Part shown: piece by piece, positions 52,361 to 61,410 of the stretch | Position numbering within the stretch: the stretch's first letter is position 1 | Layout of the letters: every line of letters starts with the position of its first letter | Assembly: GCF_004924335.1 (NCBI RefSeq) | Contig: NZ_CP024633.1 | Location: forward strand, 496,001-560,000 | DNA length: 64,000 bases | Source of the DNA: Mycobacteroides salmoniphilum | GTDB taxonomy: Bacteria > Actinomycetota > Actinomycetes > Mycobacteriales > Mycobacteriaceae | Direction: 5' to 3' | Translations under genes and position numbers: made by a program | Notes under the pieces: model-generated | What the model was told of the DNA's origin: nothing | Seen by the model: the letters and a program-made list of their open reading frames with translations, nothing else | Databases searched by the model: none

Positions 52361-54586
52361 TCAGCGGTTGTCAGCAAACGCGCGCAGGGATGCTACCTGC
52401 ACGGGATCCAGCGACGGGCGCACCGTGCCCCGTGCGGTCTCGACATCGGCGACGGTGACGTCGGCGGCGTCGATGGATCGTCGCATCGCCGCCATCGCGG
52501 CCTCGCGCAACAGTGCAGCGCAGTCGGCCGCCGAGAAGCCGTCGAGTTCCGCGGCGAGGGCGTCCAGATCGACATCGGCGTCCAGCGGGACCGCCCGTGC
52601 GGCCGTCTTGAGGATGTCTTTGCGGGCCTGAGCATCCGGAGGTTCGACGAACACCAGGCGTTCCATGCGGCCCGGACGCAGCAGCGCGGGGTCGATGAGC
52701 TCGGGCCGGTTAGTCGCGCCGAGCACCACCACATCGCGCAGCGGTTCCACCCCGTCCAGCTCGGTAAGCAGGGCCGCCACCACGCGGTCGGTGACACCCG
52801 AGTCGAAGCTCTGCCCGCGTCTCGGTGCCAGGGCGTCGACCTCATCGAGGAACACCAGGGAAGGCGCCGAGTCGCGCGCCCGCCGAAACAGGTCGCGCAC
52901 CGCCTGCTCGGAGGCTCCGACCCACTTGTCCATCAGCTCGGCGCCCTTGACCGCGTGGACCGACAACCGCCCGGAGCTGGCCAGCGCGCGCACCACAAAG
53001 GTCTTTCCGCAGCCTGGCGGTCCGTACAGCAGTACCCCGCGGGGCGGGTCCACGCCAAGGCGTTCGAAGGTATCCGGATGCTGCAACGGCCACAGAACGG
53101 CTTCTGTCAGAGCCTGTTTGGTGGTCACCATGTCGCCGACGTCTTCGAGGGTTATTGACCCGATGGCCACCTCCTCGGTACTGGACCGAGAGAGCGGACG
53201 GATCACAGATAGTGCGCCGACCAGGTCTTCCTGATCCAGCGCCGGTGCACTGGCCTTCTCGCTGGCCCGTGCCGCTGCCCGCAGTGCGGCCTCACGTACC
53301 AGCGCGGCCAGATCGGCCACCACAAACCCCGGTGTCCGTGCCGCGACCTCGTCGAGCTGCAGGTCCTGAGACGGCACCTTCGCCAAGAGAACTTCGAGTA
53401 GTGACTTGCGGGTGGCCGCGTCCGGCAGGCTCAGACCCAGCTCGCGGTCACACAGTTCGGGAGCACGCAGCCGAACGTCGATAGCGTCAGGATGGGCGGT
53501 GGTCGCAATGAATGCGACTCCGGAAGTTGCTACTGCAGAACGTAACTCGGCGAGAATGAGCGTCGCCACGGGCTCAGCGGTGGCTGGCAGCAGCGCGTCG
53601 ATATCGGAAATCAGCAAGACGCCGCCGGACTGACGGATGTGGCTCACCGCCCCGCGTATCGCGTTGAGACGTCCGTCGGCCGTCGTGGCACCCACTTCCG
53701 GTCCGTCCAGCTCGACGAGCGTGCGCGCCGCACAGACTGCGCGGGCCAACGTTGCCTTGCCGACACCGCCCGGGCCGGATATCAGCACCCCCAGATTGGG
53801 CTGTGCGCCCAGCGTTTTCAGCAGTTCGGGTTCATCGAGCGCGAGCTTGAGCCACTCGGTGAGTCGCGCGGCCTGGGCCTGAGAGCCCTTGAGGTCCTCT
53901 ACGGAAATCGCCGCGGGGGGCTCCGGTGGAGGAGGAGCCGAATCGGTGGCGGATTCCACAACCGGCGCCGGCGCCGGTTGCGCTCCGGGGCCCAACGGGT
54001 TCGAACCCTGCCAACTGACAAGAGAATTGGGTTGCACGCTGACCGGACCGGCCGGATCCACGGCCGTCACCGTGAGCAGCTCGGAGGTCCAGGTGATGCC
54101 TACGGACCGGGCCAGCGCCGTCGTCGCCTCCGATGTGGACGTGCCGGGCCCCAGGTCCCGTGGCAGCAGCGAGACTGTGTCCCCGACGGTCATGACCTTG
54201 CCCAGCAGCGCCAGCCGAAGCGTCGCGGACGAAACAGACTGGGTAGTGAGAGAGGAACCGCTCACGCTGATCGACCGCGCTCCGTAGACCGTCACGGGGG
54301 CGATGATGACGGACGCATCCTCACGCAGTCCCGCATTGGACAGCGTGACATCGTCGAGCAGGGCAGTGCCGGTCGGAACTGAGCGCGGTGCAACCCCGAC
54401 GACCGCCGCCGTCGTTCGCGATCCTGTCAGAGATACGGCATCCCATTCCCGTATGCCCAGGGCGGCAATAGCTTCCGGATGCAAACGGACCACACCGCGC
54501 CGCGAGTCGACGGCCGATGTGTTGAGGCGAGCGGTGAGAGTCAGCGATGAGCCACGGGGGCGAAGAGCATCGGGTTGGTCGCTCAT
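52361..54586 (-). CDS. CDC48/VCP-like double AAA+ ATPase (Rv0435c-type)
   Basis: 741 aa. The N-terminal ~100 residues look like a CDC48 N-domain (double-psi barrel: VVRLHPEAIAALGIREWDAVSL). D1 (~264-400) has a poor Walker A (GPGGVGKA, Ala for Thr) and Walker B ISDID. D2 (~515-700) is canonical: GPPGCGKT, LVFLDEVDALAP and the second region of homology GATNRPELIDPALLRPGRM. D2 is therefore the active motor. It follows pssA by 6 nt in the conserved order moeA-psd-pssA-AAA. The substrate is unknown; protein unfolding or remodelling is the family role. Confidence 0.88.
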   Translation of the reverse strand: MSDQPDALRPRGSSLTLTARLNTSAVDSRRGVVRLHPEAIAALGIREWDAVSLTGSRTTAAVVGVAPRSVPTGTALLDDVTLSNAGLREDASVIIAPVTVYGARSISVSGSSLTTQSVSSATLRLALLGKVMTVGDTVSLLPRDLGPGTSTSEATTALARSVGITWTSELLTVTAVDPAGPVSVQPNSLVSWQGSNPLGPGAQPAPAPVVESATDSAPPPPEPPAAISVEDLKGSQAQAARLTEWLKLALDEPELLKTLGAQPNLGVLISGPGGVGKATLARAVCAARTLVELDGPEVGATTADGRLNAIRGAVSHIRQSGGVLLISDIDALLPATAEPVATLILAELRSAVATSGVAFIATTAHPDAIDVRLRAPELCDRELGLSLPDAATRKSLLEVLLAKVPSQDLQLDEVAARTPGFVVADLAALVREAALRAAARASEKASAPALDQEDLVGALSVIRPLSRSSTEEVAIGSITLEDVGDMVTTKQALTEAVLWPLQHPDTFERLGVDPPRGVLLYGPPGCGKTFVVRALASSGRLSVHAVKGAELMDKWVGASEQAVRDLFRRARDSAPSLVFLDEVDALAPRRGQSFDSGVTDRVVAALLTELDGVEPLRDVVVLGATNRPELIDPALLRPGRMERLVFVEPPDAQARKDILKTAARAVPLDADVDLDALAAELDGFSAADCAALLREAAMAAMRRSIDAADVTVADVETARGTVRPSLDPVQVASLRAFADNR

Positions 54587-54592
54587 GCGTTC

Positions 54593-55480
54593 CTAGCGTG
54601 GCCTGCCGGGACGACGCAGACCCAGACGTTCCGCGGTGCGCCGCTTGGGGAGCGCGGCTTGCCGGAAGGCGCGTCGCTGGTCTCGGCGCTGATCGCGGCG
54701 AAGATCACGACGTTCCTTGGGCTTGGCGTCCCAGGATTCGGGCCGTGCCGCCACCCAGCGCTGACTGCGCCAGGCGAACGGGATATGTGCCAGATAGACG
54801 ACGATCAGGATCAGCAGCAGCGCATAGGGGTATTGCAGGAGTCCGGCGGCGACCACCGTCACGAGAGCAAGCAGCAAGACCACCATGCGGGGCGGTACCG
54901 AAACGGATTTCATGGCGGCGGTGGGTATCTGGCTGACGATGAGCATGGACACGAACACCATCCATGCGCATATCGCCCACACCGACGACCACCATCCGTC
55001 GCCGAACTGCAGGAACGCCGCCAGTGGGGCGAGCACCATCAGCGCTCCCGCGGGAGAGGGCACCCCGACGAAGTACTCCTTGGTGAACGCGGGCTGGGAA
55101 TCGTCGTCGAGCAGCGTGTTGAAGCGCGCCAGCCGCAGCACGATGCACACCGCATAGAGAAGTGAAAAGACCCATGCCGTAGGGGTATCCGATAGCATCG
55201 AGATGTACAGCACCACCGCAGGGGCAACACCGAAATTCACCGCATCCGCCAGCGAGTCGATCTCCGCGCCCATCCGTGACGTCGCGTCCAACAGTCGGGC
55301 GATCCTGCCGTCGAGTCCATCGAGGATTGCCGCCGCAGCGATCAACGTCAGTGAGATGTAAGGCTTTCCGTCGAACGCGAACTTGATCGACGACAGGCCA
55401 CCGCAGATCGCCAGCACCGTCATCACACTCGGCAGGATCCGGATGTGCACGGGGCGCTTCTGGAACGCGGCTTGGTTCAT
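54593..55480 (-). CDS. pssA: CDP-diacylglycerol-serine O-phosphatidyltransferase
   Basis: A 295-aa CDP-alcohol phosphatidyltransferase. The signature DG..AR........G...D...D is present in DGLDGRIARLLDATSRMGAE followed by IDSLAD. About eight spans. It makes phosphatidylserine for the adjacent psd gene product. The C-terminal ~45 residues are very basic and Arg-rich (RRDLRRDQRRDQRRAFRQ), perhaps membrane-surface binding. It lies 11 nt after psd. Confidence 0.93.
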   Translation of the reverse strand: MNQAAFQKRPVHIRILPSVMTVLAICGGLSSIKFAFDGKPYISLTLIAAAAILDGLDGRIARLLDATSRMGAEIDSLADAVNFGVAPAVVLYISMLSDTPTAWVFSLLYAVCIVLRLARFNTLLDDDSQPAFTKEYFVGVPSPAGALMVLAPLAAFLQFGDGWWSSVWAICAWMVFVSMLIVSQIPTAAMKSVSVPPRMVVLLLALVTVVAAGLLQYPYALLLILIVVYLAHIPFAWRSQRWVAARPESWDAKPKERRDLRRDQRRDQRRAFRQAALPKRRTAERLGLRRPGRPR

Positions 55481-55491
55481 GGCTGAGCCGC

Positions 55492-56223
55492 TTACGCGTT
55501 ATCTGTCGATGAGGGCAGCTCAGCCAGCACGGTCTCGGCGCCGACGGCGCGTTGCCCTGGCTGGACAAGAATTTTCGAGCCCTCAGGCAGATAAGTGTCC
55601 ACCCGGGAACCGAATCGGATCAATCCGTAGGTGTCGCCGATGGACAGCTGGTCGCCGACCTTGGCGTGACAGATGATCCGACGCGCAATGAGCCCGGCGA
55701 TCTGCACCACCACCACATCGTGCCCGGTGCGGGTGCGGATCTGCACGCTATTGCGTTCGTTGGCGACACTTGCCTCGGCACGATCGGCAGACAGGAACTG
55801 TCCGCTGCGGTGAATGACGGCAGTCGCCTCACCGGCGACCGGCACCCGCTGAACGTGAACGTCGAACACCGACAAAAAGATGCTGATGCGGGGGAGCGGT
55901 TCGGCAGGCAGCCCGAGCTCCGGCGGCGGCACCGCGCGGTCGACCAGACAGATCTGGCCGTCGGCGGCGGCCACCACCACATCGGCGCGATTGGGTGGGA
56001 TGCGTGGCGGATGCCGGAAGAATCCGGCGCACGCGCCGGCGAGCGCCAGCCCGGTACCGCGAATCCAGCGATTCTTGAACCCGAGGCCTGCCAGCCCCAA
56101 TCCGCCGGCGATGAACGGAAGGCCTGCCGGATGGATGGGTGGGATGGTCGAGCGGAAGAGTTCGACGATATGCGGAATGCCGGAATCCGGCTCTGAACCT
56201 ACGGGGCGGGGGCGTCTTGCCAC
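55492..56223 (-). CDS. psd: Phosphatidylserine decarboxylase proenzyme
   Basis: A 243-aa short PSD-A type proenzyme, GTG start. The self-cleavage site is Gly-Ser in [13 protein letters not shown] (variant of LGST), producing the pyruvoyl group on the alpha chain. FFRHPPR and [11 protein letters not shown] are family motifs. It converts phosphatidylserine to phosphatidylethanolamine at the membrane. It lies between moeA and pssA, the M. tuberculosis order. Confidence 0.93.
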   Translation of the reverse strand: MARRPRPVGSEPDSGIPHIVELFRSTIPPIHPAGLPFIAGGLGLAGLGFKNRWIRGTGLALAGACAGFFRHPPRIPPNRADVVVAAADGQICLVDRAVPPPELGLPAEPLPRISIFLSVFDVHVQRVPVAGEATAVIHRSGQFLSADRAEASVANERNSVQIRTRTGHDVVVVQIAGLIARRIICHAKVGDQLSIGDTYGLIRFGSRVDTYLPEGSKILVQPGQRAVGAETVLAELPSSTDNA

Positions 56224-56340
56224 CGCACCATCCTAGTGATGCGGTCGATGCGCTGGGGACAGCACGACGGACACGTGACGGGGATGCCATCGACAGCGCC
56301 ATTCCCGTGCGGCCTGCAGACATCGTCGCGCCGGCCGTGA

Positions 56341-57534
56341 TCAGCTCAGATTCCACACGCTGACTGTCGTTCCCGCCGCTAGTTCGGTGACGTCTTCCGG
56401 GATATCAAGCAAGCAATTCGATGCCGCCAGCCACCGCAAGTGGTGCGATGCGGGCGGTCCGACGGCCGTCACCGTGCCATTGCCGGCATCCCAGCACCCG
56501 CGACGGAACTGTCGCTTACCTGCAGGAGCGGAGATCGGGTCCGTCAGGATTGCCTGGTGGCGTGCCCGCGCCGGATCCAATCCCATGGCTGCCCGTAACG
56601 GCTCGCGAATGAATACCTCGAACGACACCAGTGCGCTGACGGGGTTCCCGGGCAGCGTGAGCACCGGAACGCCGTGGACGAGTCCGGCGCCCTGCGGCTT
56701 ACCTGGCTGCATAGCCACCGAGACGAATTGGACACCGGCGTTGGTGAGTGCGTCCTTGACCACCTCATAGGCTCCGGCGCTCACCCCGCCGGTGGTGATC
56801 AGCAGATCGGCCTGCGCGCCGTATTCGTCCAGCACGGACAGGAATTGCTCGACGTCATCGGCGACGGTGGGTGCCACCACGGCGTCGGCTCCGGCCTCCT
56901 GGACCGCGGCGGCGAGCATAACGGCGTTGGACTCGTAGATCTGTCCGGGCTTGAGATCGGTGCCTGGGGGAATCAACTCGCTGCCGGTAGAGGCGATGAC
57001 CACCCGCAGCCGAGGACGCACGGTGAGTTCTTCGAGCCCGAGCGCCGCAGCCAGTCCCAACGCCGGCGCCATGAGGCGGGTACCGGCGAACAGCACGGTG
57101 TCGCCGGCCCGCACATCCTCACCGGTAGATCGGATGTGTTGCCCGGCACGGGGTTCTTCGGTGATGGTCACCGTCTCGGTGCCGCCATCGGTGACCTCGA
57201 CGGGCACCACTGCGGTTGCACCGGCGGGAAGCGGTGCACCCGTCATGATTCGGTGCGCGGTACCGGCTTTGAGCGTCAGCTCGTCGGTGCGCCCGGCGGG
57301 GATGTCCTCGGTGACGGGCAGGGTGACGGGGTTAGTGGGAGAAGCCCCTGTGAGGTCGGCGCGGTGAACCGCATACCCATCCATCGCCGAGTTATCGAAC
57401 ACCGGCAGATTAAGTGGCGCGATGACATCGGCGGCAAGGACCAACCGGTCGGCCGCGGAGACCGGTACCCGCACGGGCGCTGCTGCCTGGATCAATCCCG
57501 CGACGACGTGCTGGTGTTCGGCGACGGAACGCAT
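56341..57534 (-). CDS. moeA: Molybdopterin molybdenumtransferase MoeA
   Basis: 397 aa. Motifs are NSAMDGYAVHRADL, GTAHRIMTGAPLPAGA, STGSELIPPG, ITTGGVSAGAYEVVKDAL and TLPGNPVSALVSFEVFI. It inserts molybdate into adenylylated molybdopterin. ATG at 57534 (MRSVAEHQ) is chosen over the in-frame 57633, which overlaps the divergent HAD gene leader. It is first in the four-gene set; a 117-nt gap before psd leaves room for a separate psd promoter. Confidence 0.92.
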   Translation of the reverse strand: MRSVAEHQHVVAGLIQAAAPVRVPVSAADRLVLAADVIAPLNLPVFDNSAMDGYAVHRADLTGASPTNPVTLPVTEDIPAGRTDELTLKAGTAHRIMTGAPLPAGATAVVPVEVTDGGTETVTITEEPRAGQHIRSTGEDVRAGDTVLFAGTRLMAPALGLAAALGLEELTVRPRLRVVIASTGSELIPPGTDLKPGQIYESNAVMLAAAVQEAGADAVVAPTVADDVEQFLSVLDEYGAQADLLITTGGVSAGAYEVVKDALTNAGVQFVSVAMQPGKPQGAGLVHGVPVLTLPGNPVSALVSFEVFIREPLRAAMGLDPARARHQAILTDPISAPAGKRQFRRGCWDAGNGTVTAVGPPASHHLRWLAASNCLLDIPEDVTELAAGTTVSVWNLS

Positions 57535-57650
57535 CGGCTCATTATTGCCCGATCGCCCGGCGCATACCGCACGCAGGGGTTTTCGCAGCGTATGTGCACT
57601 CGGTATGCCCTCGGCGTGCGGTGCCCGCGGCATGGCAGGAAACTAGCGTT

Positions 57651-58448
57651 ATGACCGTTGGCGGAGTGCTCTTCGATATCGACGGGGTCCTGGTGACCTC
57701 GTGGGAGCCGATCGACGGCGCTGCCCAGGCCCTCAAGGCGCTGGAGCGTGACGATGTTCGTCGTTGCTTCCTGACCAACACCACCTCGCGGACCCGGGTG
57801 CAGATCGCGGAGTTGCTCACCGCTGCCGGGCTCTCGGTGCCCGCCGATGAGGTAATTACCGCCGCGATGCTGACCGCCGACCACGTGATCGCCCAGCACC
57901 CCGGGGCACGGTGTTACCTGCTGAATGACGGCAACATCACCGCCGACATGCCCGGAGTCGACTTCGTCGAATCGCTCTCCGATGATCCCGATGTGATCAT
58001 TCTTGGCGGGGCCGGTCCGCAGTTTGATCACGTGGCGCTGAGCCGGGTCTATGACCTGATGGCTCAGGGGATTCCGGTGGTGGCGATGCATCGGAACGCG
58101 GTGTGGAGCACCCGTGAGGGATTGCGCGTCGATACCGGTGTGTACCTGGCGGGTATGGAGCAGGTGTCGGGACGCAAGGCCGTGGCGGTAGGCAAGCCGG
58201 CCCCGGCCGGGTTCCAGCTGGCTGCTGAGCGGATGGGGTGCGAGCCGGATCAAGTCGTGATGGTGGGCGACGACCTGCATGTTGATGTGCTCGCCGCCCA
58301 GGTTGTCGGCATGACCGGCGTGCTGGTGCGCACCGGCAAGTTCCGCCAGGACACGCTGGACAGGTGGGCCGCCGATCAATATGCGATGCAACCGGCATAT
58401 GTCGTTGACTCGATCGCCGACATACCACCCCTCTTGTCGGGCCTGTAG
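57651..58448 (+). CDS. HAD-superfamily (IIA, NagD/LHPP-like) phosphatase
   Basis: 265 aa with HAD motifs I-IV: GVLFDIDGVLVTSW (nucleophile Asp and Asp+2), LTNTTSRT (Thr), VGKPAPAGFQLAAERM (Lys) and MVGDDLHVDVLAAQ. The cap type and GLRVDTGVYLAGMEQVSG match the LHPP/HDHD2 branch. Cytosolic; the substrate is a small phosphomonoester or is unknown. ATG at 57651. Divergent from moeA. Confidence 0.85.
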   Translation: MTVGGVLFDIDGVLVTSWEPIDGAAQALKALERDDVRRCFLTNTTSRTRVQIAELLTAAGLSVPADEVITAAMLTADHVIAQHPGARCYLLNDGNITADMPGVDFVESLSDDPDVIILGGAGPQFDHVALSRVYDLMAQGIPVVAMHRNAVWSTREGLRVDTGVYLAGMEQVSGRKAVAVGKPAPAGFQLAAERMGCEPDQVVMVGDDLHVDVLAAQVVGMTGVLVRTGKFRQDTLDRWAADQYAMQPAYVVDSIADIPPLLSGL

Positions 58449-58463
58449 GCCAGAATCTGCGTC

Positions 58464-58844
58464 ATGATCGATCACTTCGGTATCAACTGCGCGGACCTGC
58501 CGACTGCGGCCGCGTTCTACGACAAGGTGCTCGGCGTCCTGGGGTTCACCCGTCAGATGGATTTCGGTGTCGCCATCGGGTACGGGACGGCGGGAAAACC
58601 CGACTTTTGGATTGGCGGTGGCGACGTTGCGAGCGGTCCCAATCGTGAAATCCACGTTGCCTTCTCGGCCGCGAGCACCGAAGAAGTCGACGAGTTCTTC
58701 GCGACGGCGACCGGTGAAGGCGCCGAGGTACTCCATGCGCCGCGGCTGTGGCCCGAGTACCACCCCGGCTATTACGGCGCGTTTGTGCGTGACCCCGACG
58801 GGAACAATGTCGAGGCCGTGTTCCACGGAGCGGTATCCGCCTAA
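58464..58844 (+). CDS. VOC/glyoxalase-fold protein
   Basis: 126 aa, one VOC module pair: MIDHFGINCADLPTAAAFYD, then the second half ending FVRDPDGNNVEAVFHG. Metal-ligand candidates are His4, a mid-chain His in REIHVAF and Glu in NVEAVFHG, so it may be a metal-dependent lyase or dioxygenase-like enzyme. It follows the HAD gene by 15 nt. The stop interlocks with that of the convergent secreted-protein gene (CTAA at 58841-58844). Confidence 0.82.
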   Translation: MIDHFGINCADLPTAAAFYDKVLGVLGFTRQMDFGVAIGYGTAGKPDFWIGGGDVASGPNREIHVAFSAASTEEVDEFFATATGEGAEVLHAPRLWPEYHPGYYGAFVRDPDGNNVEAVFHGAVSA

Positions 58845-59194
58845 GCGCCAGGGGTAACAATCGGCGTCGGTGCGGTAGTCGTCCCTCCGGTTGATGGCGC
58901 GTGCGTGACGGGCGGTGCCCCCTTGGGCGCCACGATCGGGGCGGACGCGGTGCTGGGCTGACTCCACTGCTCGGAGTCGGCGTCCGAATCCGCGTCGGGC
59001 GGCCAGTCCACACTTGTCGGGGGCCAACTTTCGGCCTTGTCGCCACCGGTCGCGGCGGCTGGGGGAGCGCATCCCGCCGCCGCGCCGAAATCACCGGGGC
59101 TGCAGTTATCGGCGTGGGTGATCGGTGCCTGTGACATGGCTACGCATGCCCACACGACGATAGTGAGGACACGACGTTTCAGGCGAGCGCTCAT
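58841..59194 (-). CDS. Small secreted Pro/Ser/Thr-rich protein, co-encoded with the porin
   Basis: 117 aa. Signal peptide RRVLTIVVWACVAMSQAPITHA, then a mature part with a Cys pair (NCSPGDFGAAAGC) and a low-complexity Ser/Thr/Pro/Ala tail likely to be disordered or wall-spanning. No known family. ATG at 59194 overlaps the porin stop (ATGA), so both are made from one transcript, suggesting a shared envelope location. The frame is open to 59293 but only inside the porin gene. Confidence 0.7.
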   Translation of the reverse strand: MSARLKRRVLTIVVWACVAMSQAPITHADNCSPGDFGAAAGCAPPAAATGGDKAESWPPTSVDWPPDADSDADSEQWSQPSTASAPIVAPKGAPPVTHAPSTGGTTTAPTPIVTPGA

Positions 59195-59826
59195 AGCGAG
59201 AGGATGTCTCCATAGACGTTCACGCTGTCGTCGGATTTGTCGGTGTCGATCATCGCCGTCGTAAAGAACCGGATGGAGACGGGTCCGCCGCACGCGTCCA
59301 CTTTCACGTGGGCGTCGTGGACCACGATTTCACCGGTGCGGCCCTTCAGGGCCTTCTTTCCCAACACGATGTTCTTGATCGTTCCCGGAAGGAGATTGAT
59401 CGAGATGCTGCCGTTCACCTCCGCATACGGGCCGACCATGGCCAATAGATTGCTGCCGCCGGAGAAGCCCGGGCTCACGCCGGCATCGGCGCCAACGTCA
59501 ACGCTTCCGCCCTCGCTCAGGTCGATCTGGCAGCCCAGCTGGAGCCCCATGACGAGGGCGCCGGAGTTCACCGGAATCGCGCCGTTGCCGTCGATGCTCG
59601 CGGCAGCCTTACCGGTGACAAAGCCCTCACGGGTGAAGGCCGTCGCAGCCATGTTCGGCACCGAGTTGATTGCCATCCGCGACAGCGCGGCACTCAGGTG
59701 CCAGCCGTCGTCGGTATCCGCCGACTGGCTGACGTCAGCAACCGGCAGCGGGTCTGCCGTGGCCAGCCCTGTACCCGCGCACAGAAGTGAAATTACAAGG
59801 CTGACAACAGAAGCAAATTTGCGCAC
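59191..59826 (-). CDS. MspA-family porin-like protein
   Basis: 211 aa, GTG start. Signal peptide FASVVSLVISLLCAGTGLATA, cleaved before DPLP. The mature protein has alternating beta-strand patterns, TREGFVTGKAAASIDG, NSGALVMGLQLGCQIDLSEGG and the C-terminal VKVDACGGPVSIRFFT, which match the MspA layout (octameric mycolic-membrane channel). It has two Cys in the mature chain, unlike MspA. It lies upstream of a coupled secreted protein. Family is fairly sure; channel activity is inferred. Confidence 0.82.
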   Translation of the reverse strand: MRKFASVVSLVISLLCAGTGLATADPLPVADVSQSADTDDGWHLSAALSRMAINSVPNMAATAFTREGFVTGKAAASIDGNGAIPVNSGALVMGLQLGCQIDLSEGGSVDVGADAGVSPGFSGGSNLLAMVGPYAEVNGSISINLLPGTIKNIVLGKKALKGRTGEIVVHDAHVKVDACGGPVSIRFFTTAMIDTDKSDDSVNVYGDILSL

Positions 59827-59976
59827 GAACCTGCCTTACATGCAGTAGGTGGCCAAGCTCAGTGATCCGGCGATGAGCGTATTGACTCCGGCTGTGTGAT
59901 CGCTGGTATCGAACACCGGGTGAACTGTGAATGCGGTGGGCTGGGCAGCGTGGTGGTTCTGGGGCAGGATGCGTTG

Positions 59977-60891
59977 GTGACCGCGCACTGGACCACCGCT
60001 GATATTCCCGACCAAAACGGACGCGTCGCCGTCATCACCGGCGCCAATACCGGTCTGGGCCTGGAGACGGCCCGCGCGCTCGCGGCCGCGGGAGCCCAGG
60101 TGGTTCTCGCCGTCCGTGATCTCGACAAGGGCGCTGCCGCGGTCGACGAGATCAAGAAGACCGCGCCTGCGGGGAACCTGGCGCTGCAGCGGCTGGATCT
60201 GTCGTCCCTCTCGAACATCACATCCGCGGCCGGCCAGCTGCGTGCCGATTATCCGCGGATCGATCTGCTCATCAACAACGCCGGAGTGATGTACCCGCCG
60301 AAGGGCAGCACTGCGGACGGATTCGAGCTGCAATTCGGCACCAACCATCTGGGGCATTTCGCCCTCACCGGTCTGCTGCTGGAGAACCTGACCGCTGTAC
60401 GTGGCTCGCGCGTCGTCACCGTGAGTAGCAACGGCCATAAGATCAGGGCCGCAATACATTTCGATGACCTGCAGTGGGACCGTAGTTATAGTCGGGTGGG
60501 GGCCTACGCACAGTCCAAACTCGCGAATCTTTTGTTTACCTACGAGCTGCAGCGTCGCCTCGGGGCCGCTGGCGCCGCGACGGCCGCGTTGGCCGCGCAC
60601 CCGGGTGCATCGGGCACCGAGCTGATGCGTCACATCACCTTTGGTCCTGAGGCGCTCAGTGCCGCAGTGCTGAAACTCGCCCAGAGCCCGGAGATGGGCG
60701 CATTGCCCAGTTTGCGTGCCGCCACGGACCTGGCCGCATCGGGCGGTCAGTACTACGGACCCGCCGGTTTCGGGGAGCTCCGTGGGTATCCCAAGGCCGT
60801 CAAGTCCACTAAGCAATCACACGATGAGGCTCTGCAACAACGGCTTTGGGCAGTTTCCGAAGAGCTGACCGGAGTGCGGTTCCCGGTCTAG
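59977..60891 (+). CDS. Short-chain dehydrogenase, retinol-dehydrogenase-like (Rv0439c-type)
   Basis: 304 aa from GTG 59977; AGGA lies 7 nt upstream. The frame is open to 59896 and GTG codons at 59950/59953 are alternatives. NADP-type site [49 protein letters not shown] and [16 protein letters not shown]. tuberculosis has Rv0439c beside moeA2, which supports the match. A close paralogue lies inverted at 63252. The stop interlocks with the convergent cupin gene. Confidence 0.85.
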   Translation: MTAHWTTADIPDQNGRVAVITGANTGLGLETARALAAAGAQVVLAVRDLDKGAAAVDEIKKTAPAGNLALQRLDLSSLSNITSAAGQLRADYPRIDLLINNAGVMYPPKGSTADGFELQFGTNHLGHFALTGLLLENLTAVRGSRVVTVSSNGHKIRAAIHFDDLQWDRSYSRVGAYAQSKLANLLFTYELQRRLGAAGAATAALAAHPGASGTELMRHITFGPEALSAAVLKLAQSPEMGALPSLRAATDLAASGGQYYGPAGFGELRGYPKAVKSTKQSHDEALQQRLWAVSEELTGVRFPV

Positions 60892-61391
60892 ACGAAGAAG
60901 TTGTCGTGGTCGATGAACCACTGGGTGCGCTGCTCGTCGGTCATATCGGCCGACTCTCCGAAACCTTCGAAGTAGCGCTGCCGGGGTGCGCCAGGCGCGA
61001 ACAGCATCAGCATGGAAGCCGCTTCACCTGAATCGTTCTGGAATGCGTGCAGGCCGCCCGGCGGTACAAACAAGAAGTCGCCCGAGGTGGCGTCGACCCA
61101 TGTCTCGCCGTTGTACAACCGCCACGTTCCGGAGAGCACGAAGAACGCCTCCGACATCGCCTTATGGAAATGCGTTGCGGCACCGAAACCTTTCACCGGG
61201 CCGGCATCGATTCGGTATAGCCCGTAATCACCGGCCGTGGACTGCTGGGTCGCCAGGTAGTGGTACTGGACCACGTTGCCGTTGTCGGGGGCGTAGTCGG
61301 GTGGATCGGTGGCCGGTCTGAACGCCGCGCTGATCTCGCCGGTGTCGCCGTGATACCGGGGATCGGGGTATCCAGAAACGATCAGTGACAT
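60888..61391 (-). CDS. Cupin-domain protein
   Basis: 167 aa. A single cupin barrel with the metal motif HFHKAMSEAFFVLSGTWRLY (H-x-H...E) and PPGGLHAFQNDSGEAA (His). Such proteins are dioxygenases, isomerases or sensors; the substrate cannot be told. ATG at 61391; the open frame upstream to 61769 lies within the helicase gene. It lies 19 nt downstream of the helicase stop on the same strand, so possibly co-transcribed. Confidence 0.82.
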   Translation of the reverse strand: MSLIVSGYPDPRYHGDTGEISAAFRPATDPPDYAPDNGNVVQYHYLATQQSTAGDYGLYRIDAGPVKGFGAATHFHKAMSEAFFVLSGTWRLYNGETWVDATSGDFLFVPPGGLHAFQNDSGEAASMLMLFAPGAPRQRYFEGFGESADMTDEQRTQWFIDHDNFFV

Positions 61392-61410
61392 GCGATCCAC
61401 GCTACGCGCG

